From the NCBI GenBank assembly GCA_045533115.1, contig JAZSHF010000035.1:1-60339 (forward strand): DNA of 60,339 nt, written 5' to 3'. Positions 7,682-16,321 of this stretch are shown here, one piece after another. Both the position numbers and the translations under genes were made by a program. The notes below the pieces were generated by a model, which saw only the letters and a list, made by a program, of their open reading frames with translations, did no database searches and was not told the DNA's origin. Positions within the stretch are counted from its first letter, which is position 1; each line of letters opens with the position of its first letter. The stretch is from Colimorpha_A sp045533115. Lineage in GTDB: Bacteria > Bacillota > Clostridia > Oscillospirales > CAG-272.

Positions 7682-8743
7682 ATGAATACAATCAAAAAGC
7701 TTCAGTCAATGCTTCCCGAAAAGGTCGACTGCCTTCTCGTTACCTGCGAGAAGAACCAGAGATACCTAACGGGTCTTAACTATACCGACGGCTACGTGGT
7801 TATCGGAAAGGATAAGGCGTTTTTGCTTGCCGATTTCAGATATATTGAGGTCGCAAAGCGATGTGAGAGCGACGACCTCACCGTCGTAATGCTTGAAAAC
7901 GCGAAGCTGACACTCGGCAACGTTTTTGCTGATAACGGATATCAAAACATCGGTTTTGAGGACGGCGCGATGACCGTAGCTGCACTTGAAGGACTTAAAA
8001 ACAAGTTCCCGAACGTAAATTTTGTTCCCTGCGGCGGTCTTGTCGAGGAAATGCGCGTATGTAAGACCGAGGACGAGGTCGAAAAGGTCGTAAAGGCACA
8101 AAGAATTGCAGAGCAGGCGCTTGACCGCCTTCTCGGACTTATGACACCCGATATGACCGAGATCGAGGTTGCGCTTGAGCTCGAATACGGAATGAGAAAA
8201 TTCGGCGCCGAGAAGCCGTCGTTCGATACCATCGCGGTGTCGGGCTCAGCCTCGTCGCTTCCTCACGGCGAGCCGAGAAATATTAAGCTCGAAAAGGGCT
8301 TTCTCACCCTTGATTTCGGCGCGCTTTATCAGGGTTACTGCTCCGATATGACGAGAACCGTAGTTATCGGTAAGGCTGACGAGGAAATGAAGAAGGTCTA
8401 TAATACCGTGCTTCAGGCACAGCTTGCCGCCCTTGATTTCACCGCGGCGGGTAAAAGGGGATGTGACTGTGACAAGGTCGCGCGTGACATCATTTACGGT
8501 GCGGGCTACGAGGGCTGCTTCGGGCACTCACTCGGACACGGTGTCGGTATGCTTGTCCACGAAAATCCCCGTCTCGCGGGAACGTGGGATAAACCCCTTG
8601 AAATCGGTGCGATCGTGACAGTTGAGCCCGGAATCTATATTGAGGGCAAATACGGAGTTCGTATCGAGGATATGCTCTATCTTAAGGAAAACGAAAAGGT
8701 AAACCTCACGAAAGCACCCAAGGAGCTCATTGAGCTGTTTTAA
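7682..8743 (+). CDS. M24 family aminopeptidase (Xaa-Pro dipeptidase type)
   Basis: A 353-residue creatinase/prolidase-fold metallopeptidase. The N-terminal creatinase domain covers about 1-125. The catalytic domain shows the five metal ligands in LDFGALYQGYCSDMTRT, GHSLGHGVGMLVHE, VTVEPGIY and VRIEDML. It would release N-terminal residues before proline in the cytoplasm. It is preceded by a GAAAGGAAAG ribosome site. The gene ends 19 nt before the hexosaminidase start, so it may extend the same operon. Confidence 0.92.
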   Translation: MNTIKKLQSMLPEKVDCLLVTCEKNQRYLTGLNYTDGYVVIGKDKAFLLADFRYIEVAKRCESDDLTVVMLENAKLTLGNVFADNGYQNIGFEDGAMTVAALEGLKNKFPNVNFVPCGGLVEEMRVCKTEDEVEKVVKAQRIAEQALDRLLGLMTPDMTEIEVALELEYGMRKFGAEKPSFDTIAVSGSASSLPHGEPRNIKLEKGFLTLDFGALYQGYCSDMTRTVVIGKADEEMKKVYNTVLQAQLAALDFTAAGKRGCDCDKVARDIIYGAGYEGCFGHSLGHGVGMLVHENPRLAGTWDKPLEIGAIVTVEPGIYIEGKYGVRIEDMLYLKENEKVNLTKAPKELIELF

Positions 8744-8762
8744 TTAAATTAGGAGAATGACT

Positions 8763-10325
8763 ATGAAAAATACCGTAAAACGTTTCCTCGGCATTATTCT
8801 CGCGTCCGTTATGCTTTTTTCTGCCGTATTTTCGCTGAATTCATGTGTTACGAAGAATGAGGACAGTAGCGTGTATTCAAAAGAGACGCTTTATACGATA
8901 ATTCCTATGCCTAAGGAGGTTACCCTTGTCGGCTCCAATGAAAAATATGCCGTGTATACGATCAAGGCGGCAATTTCTTCTGACGATAAGGACTTCGCGG
9001 GATATGTAAATACGTTCAGAAACTACGCCATTAAGATAAACGGCGTTACACTCAAAAAGGAAGAGGGCGGAATTGTCCTCAAAAGAGACGAAAAGCTTTC
9101 CCCGGGCGAATACAAGATAGAAACGTCAAAGAACGGCATCAAGGTGTCGGCATCCGACGATGACGGACTCACCTACGCTCTTGCAACGCTTCATCAGATC
9201 CTTAATTATAAGGACGGCACCCTTACAGTTCCGTCTTACACGATAAAAGATAAGCCCGATTCCTCTTACCGCGCGCTTATGGTCGATCTTGCACGTCAGT
9301 GGCACCCCCTCAGTACCCTCAAGGACTACATCGACCTTTGTTATCTATACAAGATAAAGTATATTCATCTTCACTTCACGGATACCCAGAGCTATACTCT
9401 CCCGAGTGATGAATTCCCGCTTCTTCCGACTGAGGGACGAAGCTACACGAAGGCAGAGATCGCTTCGCTCAATAAGTACGCATCCGACCGCAATATAGAG
9501 ATAATTCCCGAGGTTGCGGTTCCGGGACACGCAGCTTGTCTTACCGCCGCTTATCCCGAGCTATTTAAGAACACGCCTATATCGGGCGATACCGACGGTA
9601 ACATTATCTGTGCAGGCAAGCCCGGGCTTATGGACACCTTAAAGACTCTCTTTGAAGAGGTCATTGAAATGTTCCCGAATTCCCGCTATATTCACGTCGG
9701 CGGCGACGAGGCGAATATTTCGGCCTGGGAAAACTGCTCCGATTGTGTTGCGTTTATGGAAAAGGAAAACATAAACGGTAAGTATCCCCTTTATACCCGT
9801 TTCATCAAGGATATAACCGATATGATCCTCTCTCTCGGAAAGACTCCCGTCGTTTGGGAAGGCTTCCCGAAGGAAGGCGCAGAAACGATCTCGAGAGACA
9901 TCGTCGTCACGGCTTCGGAGTCCCTATATCATCTGCCGAACGACCTTATAGAGGAGGGCTTCACGGTTACAAATTCTTCGTGGCTTCCTCTATACATTGT
10001 TCCCCCGACGAACGAGCACGTCCTCGGCGGAAGATTGTATCCGAGAGACGTTCTCAACTGGAGCAAGTTCACTTGGCGTCACTGGAACAAGAATTCCGCC
10101 GCATACGGCAAGCCGTTAATCGTCGAGCCGACAAATCAGGTCATCGGCGGTACTCTCTGCGCGTGGGAATGTAACTACGACCAGGACATTCAGCCCGTAA
10201 AGGAAAACCTCGCGGCTCTCTCCGAGCGTCTTTGGAATACCGAAGGACGCTTCAAGACCGAGAAAATGCTCGAGGATCTCAAGCACCTCTATAAGCTCGC
10301 CGATAAGGTTATCGACGGTAAATAA
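8763..10325 (+). CDS. GH20 beta-N-acetylhexosaminidase lipoprotein
   Basis: A 520-residue secreted enzyme that cleaves terminal GlcNAc/GalNAc from glycans. It has a lysine-rich signal sequence ending in LNSC, a usable lipobox, so it should be anchored on the outside of the membrane. A GH20b-like N-terminal domain (about 45-150) precedes the catalytic barrel. The acid/base pair is in HVGGDEAN (about residue 315), with YIHLHFTD and EVAVPGHA upstream and WEGFPKEG downstream. ATG 8763 was chosen because AGGAG lies 7 nt before it. The ATG two codons earlier abuts that site. Functionally it can supply the NagA pathway at the left end of the window. Confidence 0.93.
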   Translation: MKNTVKRFLGIILASVMLFSAVFSLNSCVTKNEDSSVYSKETLYTIIPMPKEVTLVGSNEKYAVYTIKAAISSDDKDFAGYVNTFRNYAIKINGVTLKKEEGGIVLKRDEKLSPGEYKIETSKNGIKVSASDDDGLTYALATLHQILNYKDGTLTVPSYTIKDKPDSSYRALMVDLARQWHPLSTLKDYIDLCYLYKIKYIHLHFTDTQSYTLPSDEFPLLPTEGRSYTKAEIASLNKYASDRNIEIIPEVAVPGHAACLTAAYPELFKNTPISGDTDGNIICAGKPGLMDTLKTLFEEVIEMFPNSRYIHVGGDEANISAWENCSDCVAFMEKENINGKYPLYTRFIKDITDMILSLGKTPVVWEGFPKEGAETISRDIVVTASESLYHLPNDLIEEGFTVTNSSWLPLYIVPPTNEHVLGGRLYPRDVLNWSKFTWRHWNKNSAAYGKPLIVEPTNQVIGGTLCAWECNYDQDIQPVKENLAALSERLWNTEGRFKTEKMLEDLKHLYKLADKVIDGK

Positions 10326-10334
10326 AATATTGTT

Positions 10335-10368
10335 AAATCCCTTGCGGCATTTACGCTGCAGGGGATTT
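10335..10368 (+). terminator. Terminator-like hairpin after the GH20 gene
   Basis: AAATCCC...GGC and GCTGC...GGATTT form a 14-bp stem with two G-U pairs around a 6-nt loop. The following T-run is weak (ATCGTTT), so efficiency is uncertain. Confidence 0.6.
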
Positions 10369-10640
10369 ATCGTTTCGCTTAAACTCAGCCATCCAATTTC
10401 CGTGTGTCTCGACAAACTCAAGGTAACCCCTCTTGATGAAAAACATATAGTAATTGGCAGTATGCTCCGAGTTTTCGGTGCAGCAGTAACCGAAATCCGT
10501 GATGTGTTTAGGACAAACCTTGTTTTAGAAGTCGGGAGCGGCGATATCTGTCGGTTATCCCGGCTACTGCCATTTTTCAAGGGCGCTCACAAAAACTTTG
10601 TAAAAAGCCTGAAAGCGTATGTCAAACAGTATCTTAACGT
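10351..10640 (-). pseudogene. Eroded coding remnant or repeat in the 10.3-10.8 kb gene-free stretch
   Basis: On the reverse strand a 58-codon open frame (10524 down to a stop at 10351) has strikingly protein-like composition. It has two adjacent Cys, many aromatics, and ends GNWMAEFKRNDKSPAA. Upstream in the same frame are three in-frame stops and then another protein-like run ending SALEKWQ. No start codon with a ribosome site is visible. This looks like the tail of a decayed gene or a multicopy repeat. Its function is unknown. The rest of the stretch, 10640-10735, is AT-rich and holds nothing I can name. Confidence 0.35.
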
Positions 10641-10735
10641 CCAAAACTGACCGTTTTTCGGCAAATTCAATATAAAATCGAGTATAAACATACGATGATT
10701 TCTATATTGATTTTCAAAAAATATTTCAAATTCTA

Positions 10736-10764
10736 TTGCAATAACGCGAAAAATAAGCTATAAT
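10736..10764 (+). promoter_or_regulatory. Promoter of the CofE-like gene
   Basis: TTGCAA (10736-10741), 17 nt, TATAAT (10759-10764). The 68-nt leader that follows contains partly complementary GGCAGGC and GGGCTTTGCC stretches. Confidence 0.75.
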
Positions 10765-10831
10765 ATTACGTTGGCAGGCGTAGTCCTATTGGGCTTTGCC
10801 TCACTCAATTCTGAAGAAGAGGGAATCTACA

Positions 10832-12034
10832 ATGTCAGATAATAGTAGAAAAGTTGGAACCGTGTCGAGAGGTATCCGTTGCCCTATCATTAGAGAGGGA
10901 GACGACCTTGCGAGAATCGTTGCGGACAGCGTTCTTGAAGCGGCGCAGTCTGAGGGCTTTGAGCTTCGCGATAAGGATGTTGTTTCGGTAACCGAGAGCG
11001 TCGTTGCGCGCGCACAGGGAAATTATGCTTCCGTGCAGGATATTGCCGACGACGTAAAGGCAAAGCTCGGCGGAGGAACCGTCGGCGTTCTTTTCCCGAT
11101 CCTTTCGCGTAACCGCTTTGCAATTTGTCTTAAGGGTATCGCTATGGGCGCGAAGAAGATCGTCCTTATGCTCAGTTACCCGTCCGATGAGGTTGGAAAT
11201 TCCCTTATGGATATGGATATGCTTGACGAGTCGGGCGTAAATCCCTACTCCGATCTCCTTACACTTGAGCGCTACCGCGAGCTCTTTGGCGAAAATCCGC
11301 TTGAATTTACGGGCGTTGATTACGTTGCTTACTACGAGCAGCTTATTAAGGACTGCGGTGCCGAGGCGGAGATCATCTTCGGAAACCGTCCCGAAATGAT
11401 ACTTCCTTACGCAGAGAATATTATCAACTGTGATATACATTCCCGCGCAAGAACCAAGCGTATACTCAGAGCAGGCGGTGCAAAGGTTGTTTGCGGTCTT
11501 GACGATATTCTTAACGCTTCCGTTAACGGAAGCGGTTATAATGAAAACTATGGTCTTCTCGGCTCGAATAAGAGTACCGAGAATACCATCAAGCTTTTCC
11601 CGCGTAACTGTCGTCCCGTCGTTGACGATGTTCAGAGATATATTCTTGAAGCGACAGGCAAGCACGTTGAGGTAATGATCTACGGAGACGGCGCCTTCAA
11701 GGATCCCCGCGGAAAGATATGGGAGCTTGCAGATCCGGTGGTTTCTCCCGCGTTTACAGACGGACTTATCGGTACGCCGAACGAGCTAAAGCTTAAGTAC
11801 CTTGCAGATAACGACTTCAAGGATCTTTCGGGTGAGGAGCTCAGAAAGGCGATCTCCGAAAGCATCAAGAAGAAGGACGGCTCATCACTTGTCGGAAACA
11901 TGGCTGCGCAGGGAACGACACCCCGTCAGCTTACCGACCTGATCGGCTCGCTTTGCGACCTTACCTCCGGTTCGGGCGACAAGGGGACTCCCGTAGTACT
12001 CGTACAGGGATACTTCGATAACTACACTAACTGA
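10832..12034 (+). CDS. Coenzyme F420-0:L-glutamate ligase (CofE)-like protein
   Basis: A 400-residue protein resembling the CofE ligase domain. It has an N-terminal RGIRCPIIREGDDLARIV segment, DVVSVTESVVARAQG, and later VMIYGDGAFKDPRGKIWELADPVVSPAF. Classical CofE adds glutamate to F420-0 and is about 250 residues. This longer form is a firmicute version whose substrate is unknown to me. No F420 biosynthesis gene is nearby. ATG 10832 was chosen because a GAAGAGGG ribosome site precedes it. An upstream GTG/ATG extension would lie in the leader. It is monocistronic, between its own promoter and a strong terminator. Confidence 0.8.
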   Translation: MSDNSRKVGTVSRGIRCPIIREGDDLARIVADSVLEAAQSEGFELRDKDVVSVTESVVARAQGNYASVQDIADDVKAKLGGGTVGVLFPILSRNRFAICLKGIAMGAKKIVLMLSYPSDEVGNSLMDMDMLDESGVNPYSDLLTLERYRELFGENPLEFTGVDYVAYYEQLIKDCGAEAEIIFGNRPEMILPYAENIINCDIHSRARTKRILRAGGAKVVCGLDDILNASVNGSGYNENYGLLGSNKSTENTIKLFPRNCRPVVDDVQRYILEATGKHVEVMIYGDGAFKDPRGKIWELADPVVSPAFTDGLIGTPNELKLKYLADNDFKDLSGEELRKAISESIKKKDGSSLVGNMAAQGTTPRQLTDLIGSLCDLTSGSGDKGTPVVLVQGYFDNYTN

Positions 12035-12045
12035 TACAGATAAAG

Positions 12046-12073
12046 AAAGAGAACCGCTCGGTTCTCTTTTTTT
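12046..12073. terminator. Bidirectional terminator between the CofE-like gene and the ylmC-like gene
   Basis: AAAGAGAACC and GGTTCTCTTT pair around a GCTC loop, with a seven-T run on the plus strand. The oppositely oriented gene ends immediately beside it. Confidence 0.88.
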
Positions 12074-12317
12074 ATCCCTTAACGATCGGATCCTTCATTT
12101 TTACGATAATAAGATCCTCCCCTATATGCTCGATGCAAGCCCACGGTATCTTGATGCACGGTGCTTTTGTAAATAGCCCGCCCTCTCCCGGAATAATTAT
12201 TGAAAGAAGACGCGCGTCGCAAAGATCAAGCTCAATGTCGCAAACGTACCCGAGCCGTTTTCCGCTTGATATGTTAATGACCTCTTTGTTTTTCAGCTCT
12301 GTAAGAAAGCAGTCCAT
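12072..12317 (-). CDS. YlmC/YmxH family PRC-barrel sporulation protein
   Basis: An 81-residue single PRC-barrel protein. The pattern ELKNKEVINISSGKRLGYVCDIELD followed by SIIIPGEGG and CIKIPWACIEHIGEDLIIV is typical of the YlmC/YmxH family conserved in endospore formers. The molecular role is poorly defined. It is divergent from spoIVA with 146 nt between them, consistent with a shared sporulation control region. Confidence 0.85.
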   Translation of the reverse strand: MDCFLTELKNKEVINISSGKRLGYVCDIELDLCDARLLSIIIPGEGGLFTKAPCIKIPWACIEHIGEDLIIVKMKDPIVKG

Positions 12318-12377
12318 ATTTTTCTCCTCCGTTTCTTTTTTTCAATACTATGCCGACGCAGGATTTTTAATGCCTTG

Positions 12378-12407
12378 TCATATAAGAAAAATCGCCTGCA
12401 TAGTAAT
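12378..12407 (+). promoter_or_regulatory. Candidate SigE promoter of spoIVA
   Basis: TCATATA (12378-12384) fits the SigE -35 pattern, and 14 nt later CATA (12399-12402) begins a plausible -10. The last half of the -10 is a poor match. spoIVA is SigE-dependent in Bacillus, which is the main reason to propose it. Confidence 0.45.
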
Positions 12408-12463
12408 ATACAAAAAAGAGGCGTCACGGCTCCGCCGTCGCTTATGAGAGAAAGGTATCAAGT

Positions 12464-13942
12464 ATGATGAATTCTAATATTTACCGCGATATTGCAGAGC
12501 GTACGGGGGGCAACATTTATATCGGAGTCGTCGGCCCCGTAAGAACGGGAAAATCGACCTTTATCAAGCGCTTTATGGAAAACCTCGTGCTCCCTAATAT
12601 CGAAAACAGCTTTGACAGGGAAAGAGCGCGTGACGAGATGCCGCAGAGTGCGGCGGGAAAGACGGTAATGACGGCAGAGCCGAAATTTATTCCCGATGAG
12701 GCAGTCGAGATAGTGCTTTCGGATAATGCCCGTCTTTCGGTACGAATGGTCGACTGTGTCGGATATATCGTTCCCGAGGCGATGGGACATATAGAAAACG
12801 GCGGACCGAGAATGGTCAGCACGCCTTGGCGCGACACTCCGATGCCCTTTACCGAGGCGGCGGAATACGGTACCCGCAAGGTCATTACCGACCATTCGAC
12901 GATAGGCGTAGTCGTAACGACCGACGGCACTATCGGTGAGATAGGCAGACAGAATTACGTTGAAGCGGAGAAGCGCATAGTCAACGAGCTGAAGGCAATG
13001 GGTAAGCCGTTTGCCGTCATTATGAACTCGCAGGATCCGTCACGCGAGGAAAGCATACGGCTTGCGACCGAGATCGAAAACGAATACGGAGTTCCCGTAG
13101 CGCTCGTGAACTGTCTTGAGCTTAACAGCGAGGATATAAAGCACATTCTCGAAATGATACTTATGGAGTTTCCGATAAGACAAATATCGGTCGATATTCC
13201 TCTTTGGCTATGCGCCCTCGGCGATGAGCATCCGATATACCAATCAGTCAAGGAAGGCGTCCTCGATTCAGCTGCAGAAATACGAAAGATTGCAGACGTT
13301 AAGGATGCTTTTGATAACCTGTGCGAAAACGAATATATCGAAAACGGAAGCATAACTGAAATCGATCTCGGAAAGGGAGATGCGCGCCTTAATATCCGTA
13401 TGCCCGAGGAATTGTATTATAAAACTCTCGGAGAAATAACGGGATTTGATATAACGGGCGAGGAAACGCTCGTCGGACTTCTCCGCGAGCTTTCAGAAAT
13501 GAAGAAGAAGTACGACAAGATCGCCTCTGCTCTTGATAGCGTGAACGAAAGCGGATACGGTATCGTTACTCCAGACCTTTCCGAATTGACTCTCGACGAG
13601 CCCGAGATCGTCAAGCAAAACGGCGGGTACGGCGTTAAATTAAAGGCAGGCGGGCCGTCGATACACATGATAAAGGCGCGTATCGAGACCGAGATAAACC
13701 CGATCGTCGGCACCGAAGCGCAGTCCGAGGAGCTTATCAAGCGAATGACGGAGGAATACAAGGAGGATCCATCAAAGATATGGGAATCCAATATCTTCGG
13801 CAAAACTCTTCACGAGCTTGTAAACGAAGGACTTGTAAGCAAGCTTGAGCATATGCCGCCGGAGGCAAGAGAGCGTTTGAGCGAAACTCTTGAGAAGGTT
13901 ATCAACGAGGGCAGCGGCGGGCTGATTTGCATAATTCTCTGA
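12464..13942 (+). CDS. spoIVA: Stage IV sporulation protein A, spore coat basement ATPase
   Basis: A 492-residue protein, the normal length. The Walker A motif GPVRTGKST is near residue 24 and the Sensor-like MVDCVGY near 90. The conserved STPWRDTPMPF segment and the C-terminal tail ending GGLICIIL are present. SpoIVA hydrolyses ATP to polymerise on the outer forespore membrane (mother-cell side) and nucleates coat assembly. ATG 12464 or 12467 could start, both behind AGAAAGG. It is followed by a strong terminator and so is monocistronic. Confidence 0.96.
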   Translation: MMNSNIYRDIAERTGGNIYIGVVGPVRTGKSTFIKRFMENLVLPNIENSFDRERARDEMPQSAAGKTVMTAEPKFIPDEAVEIVLSDNARLSVRMVDCVGYIVPEAMGHIENGGPRMVSTPWRDTPMPFTEAAEYGTRKVITDHSTIGVVVTTDGTIGEIGRQNYVEAEKRIVNELKAMGKPFAVIMNSQDPSREESIRLATEIENEYGVPVALVNCLELNSEDIKHILEMILMEFPIRQISVDIPLWLCALGDEHPIYQSVKEGVLDSAAEIRKIADVKDAFDNLCENEYIENGSITEIDLGKGDARLNIRMPEELYYKTLGEITGFDITGEETLVGLLRELSEMKKKYDKIASALDSVNESGYGIVTPDLSELTLDEPEIVKQNGGYGVKLKAGGPSIHMIKARIETEINPIVGTEAQSEELIKRMTEEYKEDPSKIWESNIFGKTLHELVNEGLVSKLEHMPPEARERLSETLEKVINEGSGGLICIIL

Positions 13943-13950
13943 AAACGATA

Positions 13951-13986
13951 AACGGACAAAATGAAATTCATTTTGTCCGTTTTTTA
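13951..13986 (+). terminator. spoIVA terminator
   Basis: A 15-bp perfect stem (AACGGACAAAATGAA and its complement), then six T. It also lies 40 nt from the 3' end of the convergent MFS gene and could serve both. Confidence 0.88.
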
Positions 13987-14026
13987 TACTTGTACACTAA
14001 ATGGTTTACTTAAAATTTCGGCGCTT

Positions 14027-15241
14027 TTATCTTGTAAGGTACTTATTTAATTTGTTCCAAGGGCGCAGGGCAAGAATAGACGCCGCCGTTCCGAGTAGCG
14101 CTACAACAAGCCAGGCGGTGATGGTAAACGACCAGCCGCGGCTCTCGGAGAGGACGGCGATACCGTAGGTCGAAACAGCGCTTCCCACGTATGAGAAGCT
14201 GTTAAGAAGTCCCGATGCAAACGACACCTTTCCGACGCTTTTGAAGTACGCGGGGAGCATACTGATGTACATAAGGTTTACGCCGTGCATACAGCCGGTA
14301 AGAGCCGCCGAAAAGACGATTGAAAGTACCGCAAGCGAATTTGAAAATAGCGCGAGAACGAGTGCCGACAGCGAGCCGAGGGTAAAGATCACGATAGCGC
14401 AAACGACCGGGTTTTTCAGTGCCTTGCTGTGAAGCGTCAGTGCAGCTTGCGTGGAGAGAATACTGAATATTGGAAGAACGACACCCGAAAGAATTGCGGT
14501 GCTGCTTTCGAGCTTGAAGGTCTCGGATATATAGGACGGCATCCAGGTCGTGACCCCGTCCTTTAACGCGCCCTGGCAAATTATTGCGAAGAAAATGAGA
14601 ATAAGCGCAGGCGAGACGAAAATGCTTTTTGACGAGATGCCGGACGAGCAGACGTCAGATACCTGTCTTTTTTCGGAAATAACGTCGGGGGCGAGAAGCT
14701 GCCAAAGGACGAGCATAACTGCGCCGCATACGGCAGAAATGAAGAATACGTATTTCCAGCCAAACGATTCGATAATAAGAGGCGAGCAGAGATATACGAG
14801 TATCGTTCCGATATACGCGCCCCACGACACGCGAACCGTGGCTGCCTTGTATTCGTCAACGGTCATAAGAGCCGTCATCATTCTGACGAGCGGGGGCCAC
14901 ATAAGAGAATGTGCGAAGCCGTTTACACACCATATTGCCGTCATAACGTAGGCGTTCGGGGAGAATGGAAATAGAGTGTTCATTATCACCGTAATGATAA
15001 AGCCTGTTCTTATAAGCAGCTTCGGGCGAACACGGTCGCCGAGGGCTCCGCTTATTATCTGACCGATTCCGTAGGTGATGAAGCTGCCCGTCAGAGCCAT
15101 CGAAAGAAACGGCTTGCTTATTCCGGTCGAAAAAACCATTTCGGATATTATGGCACCGTAATTTATACGGGTGAGATAGCTTGTAAGATATGTCAGTGCG
15201 AATAAAAGCGTCAGACGCTTCGCATTAGTTATGTGATTCAT
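14027..15241 (-). CDS. Major facilitator superfamily transporter
   Basis: A 404-residue protein with about twelve hydrophobic segments in two six-helix halves. The loop motif GDRVRPKLLIR after the second helix is the MFS signature. RINYGAIISEM in helix 1 and the general layout resemble organophosphate or sugar-acid carriers, but the substrate is not inferable. It stands alone, convergent with spoIVA and divergent from rpsF. A TATAAT hexamer lies on the reverse strand at 15269-15274, about 30 nt upstream, without a clear -35. Confidence 0.88.
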   Translation of the reverse strand: MNHITNAKRLTLLFALTYLTSYLTRINYGAIISEMVFSTGISKPFLSMALTGSFITYGIGQIISGALGDRVRPKLLIRTGFIITVIMNTLFPFSPNAYVMTAIWCVNGFAHSLMWPPLVRMMTALMTVDEYKAATVRVSWGAYIGTILVYLCSPLIIESFGWKYVFFISAVCGAVMLVLWQLLAPDVISEKRQVSDVCSSGISSKSIFVSPALILIFFAIICQGALKDGVTTWMPSYISETFKLESSTAILSGVVLPIFSILSTQAALTLHSKALKNPVVCAIVIFTLGSLSALVLALFSNSLAVLSIVFSAALTGCMHGVNLMYISMLPAYFKSVGKVSFASGLLNSFSYVGSAVSTYGIAVLSESRGWSFTITAWLVVALLGTAASILALRPWNKLNKYLTR

Positions 15242-15391
15242 TATATAAACCTCGTAATTGATGTTAAAATTATATCACGGTAATTTTAGAATGTCCATAG
15301 CGAAACGTCGAAAATTGGCACAAAAAAGCCCTCTGAAGTATAATAAATGTGGTAAAAAGGGAACAAATATTTCGTTTTTGGCAAAAACTTC

Positions 15392-15420
15392 TTGACATAT
15401 TCCATTTCGTGATTTATAAT
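15392..15420 (+). promoter_or_regulatory. Promoter of rpsF-ssb-rpsR
   Basis: TTGACA, exactly 17 nt, TATAAT: a perfect vegetative consensus, as expected for a ribosomal protein operon. Confidence 0.9.
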
Positions 15421-15448
15421 AGTAGGGTGAAAACTTTTGTTTTCTCCT

Positions 15449-15473
15449 TGCCGCCGAAATCTTAGCGGCGGTC
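15449..15473 (+). promoter_or_regulatory. Candidate S6:S18 autoregulatory leader hairpin
   Basis: CCGCCG (15451-15456) pairs with CGGCGG (15466-15471) around a 9-nt loop, 11 nt before the AAGGAGGTG ribosome site of rpsF. Many bacterial rpsF leaders carry a hairpin with a CCG element recognised by the S6:S18 dimer. Position and composition fit, but the match was judged by eye. Confidence 0.5.
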
Positions 15474-15498
15474 TTATGTCCATAAGGAGGTGTAAAAA

Positions 15499-15795
15499 AT
15501 GGCAAAGAACAACATGTCTTACGAAGTCCTGTTCGTAGTTGATCTTACCCCCGGTGAGGAGGGCGTTAAGGCTCTCGTTGAGAAGTTCACTTCTCTCATC
15601 GCGGCAAACGGCACCGTTAACGAGGTTAACGAGTGGGGCAAGCGTCGTCTTGCTTACCCGATCAACGATATGAACGACGGTTACTATGTGCTTGTTAATT
15701 TCTCTGCTCCTACGGATTTCCCCGCAGAGCTCGAGAGAGTTTTCAGCATTACTGACGGTATTCTCCGTTCTATGGTAATCGCAAAGGAAGCATAA
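15499..15795 (+). CDS. rpsF: 30S ribosomal protein S6
   Basis: A 98-residue ribosomal protein that pairs with S18 on the 30S platform. It has the YEVLFVVDLTPGEE start, the WGKRRLAYPI motif and the YYVLVNFSAP strand. It begins a three-gene operon with ssb (15 nt later) and rpsR. This order is nearly universal in Firmicutes. The ribosome site is an excellent AAGGAGGTG. Confidence 0.97.
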   Translation: MAKNNMSYEVLFVVDLTPGEEGVKALVEKFTSLIAANGTVNEVNEWGKRRLAYPINDMNDGYYVLVNFSAPTDFPAELERVFSITDGILRSMVIAKEA

Positions 15796-15810
15796 TTTTG
15801 GAGGTTAATT

Positions 15811-16287
15811 ATGGCAAGCTTGAATCTTAATAAGGTTGTTTTGGCAGGTCATCTTGCAGCAGATCCCGAAATGAGACAGACACAGAACGGTATTCCCGTA
15901 TGCTCTTTCCGAGTAGGCGTTTCCCGCAGATATCAGCCTAAGACCAACGAAGGTCAGTCACAGTCGGTAGCAGACTTTATTACCGTTGTCGCGTGGCGTC
16001 AGCAGGCGGAGTTTGTTTCCCGCTATTTCCGCAAGGGTAGCTCTATTTGTGTTACCGGCTCTATCCAGATGCGTCAGTGGACGGATAAGCACGAGCAGAA
16101 GAGATACGACCTTGAGATCGTGGCAGACGAAGTTATGTTCGTCGATTCCAAGGGCGAAAGCTCGGGCGATCAGGGCGGATTCGGTGCTTCCTATAATGCC
16201 GGCAGCTATGCTCCCTCTTTCTCTTCTCAGACCGAGACGGCTCCTAAATTTGAGGAGATGTCTAACGACGACGATCTCCCGTTCTGA
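15811..16287 (+). CDS. ssb: Single-stranded DNA-binding protein
   Basis: A 158-residue SSB. The OB fold covers about 1-110 (LNKVVLAGHLAADPEMR, ADFITVVAWR, VTGSIQMRQWTD). A Gly/Ser/Ala-rich linker follows, and the acidic DDDLPF tail recruits replication and repair enzymes. It is the middle gene of rpsF-ssb-rpsR and coats ssDNA at forks. There is a GGAGG ribosome site 8 nt before ATG. Confidence 0.97.
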   Translation: MASLNLNKVVLAGHLAADPEMRQTQNGIPVCSFRVGVSRRYQPKTNEGQSQSVADFITVVAWRQQAEFVSRYFRKGSSICVTGSIQMRQWTDKHEQKRYDLEIVADEVMFVDSKGESSGDQGGFGASYNAGSYAPSFSSQTETAPKFEEMSNDDDLPF

Positions 16288-16321
16288 GAAAACAGTTTAA
16301 TTTTAACAGGAGGAATGTAAG

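Noticed and set aside
11000..11665. Minus-strand frames opposite the CofE-like gene
   Set aside because: They are shadows with no start signals. The plus-strand frame has family motifs, a promoter and a terminator.
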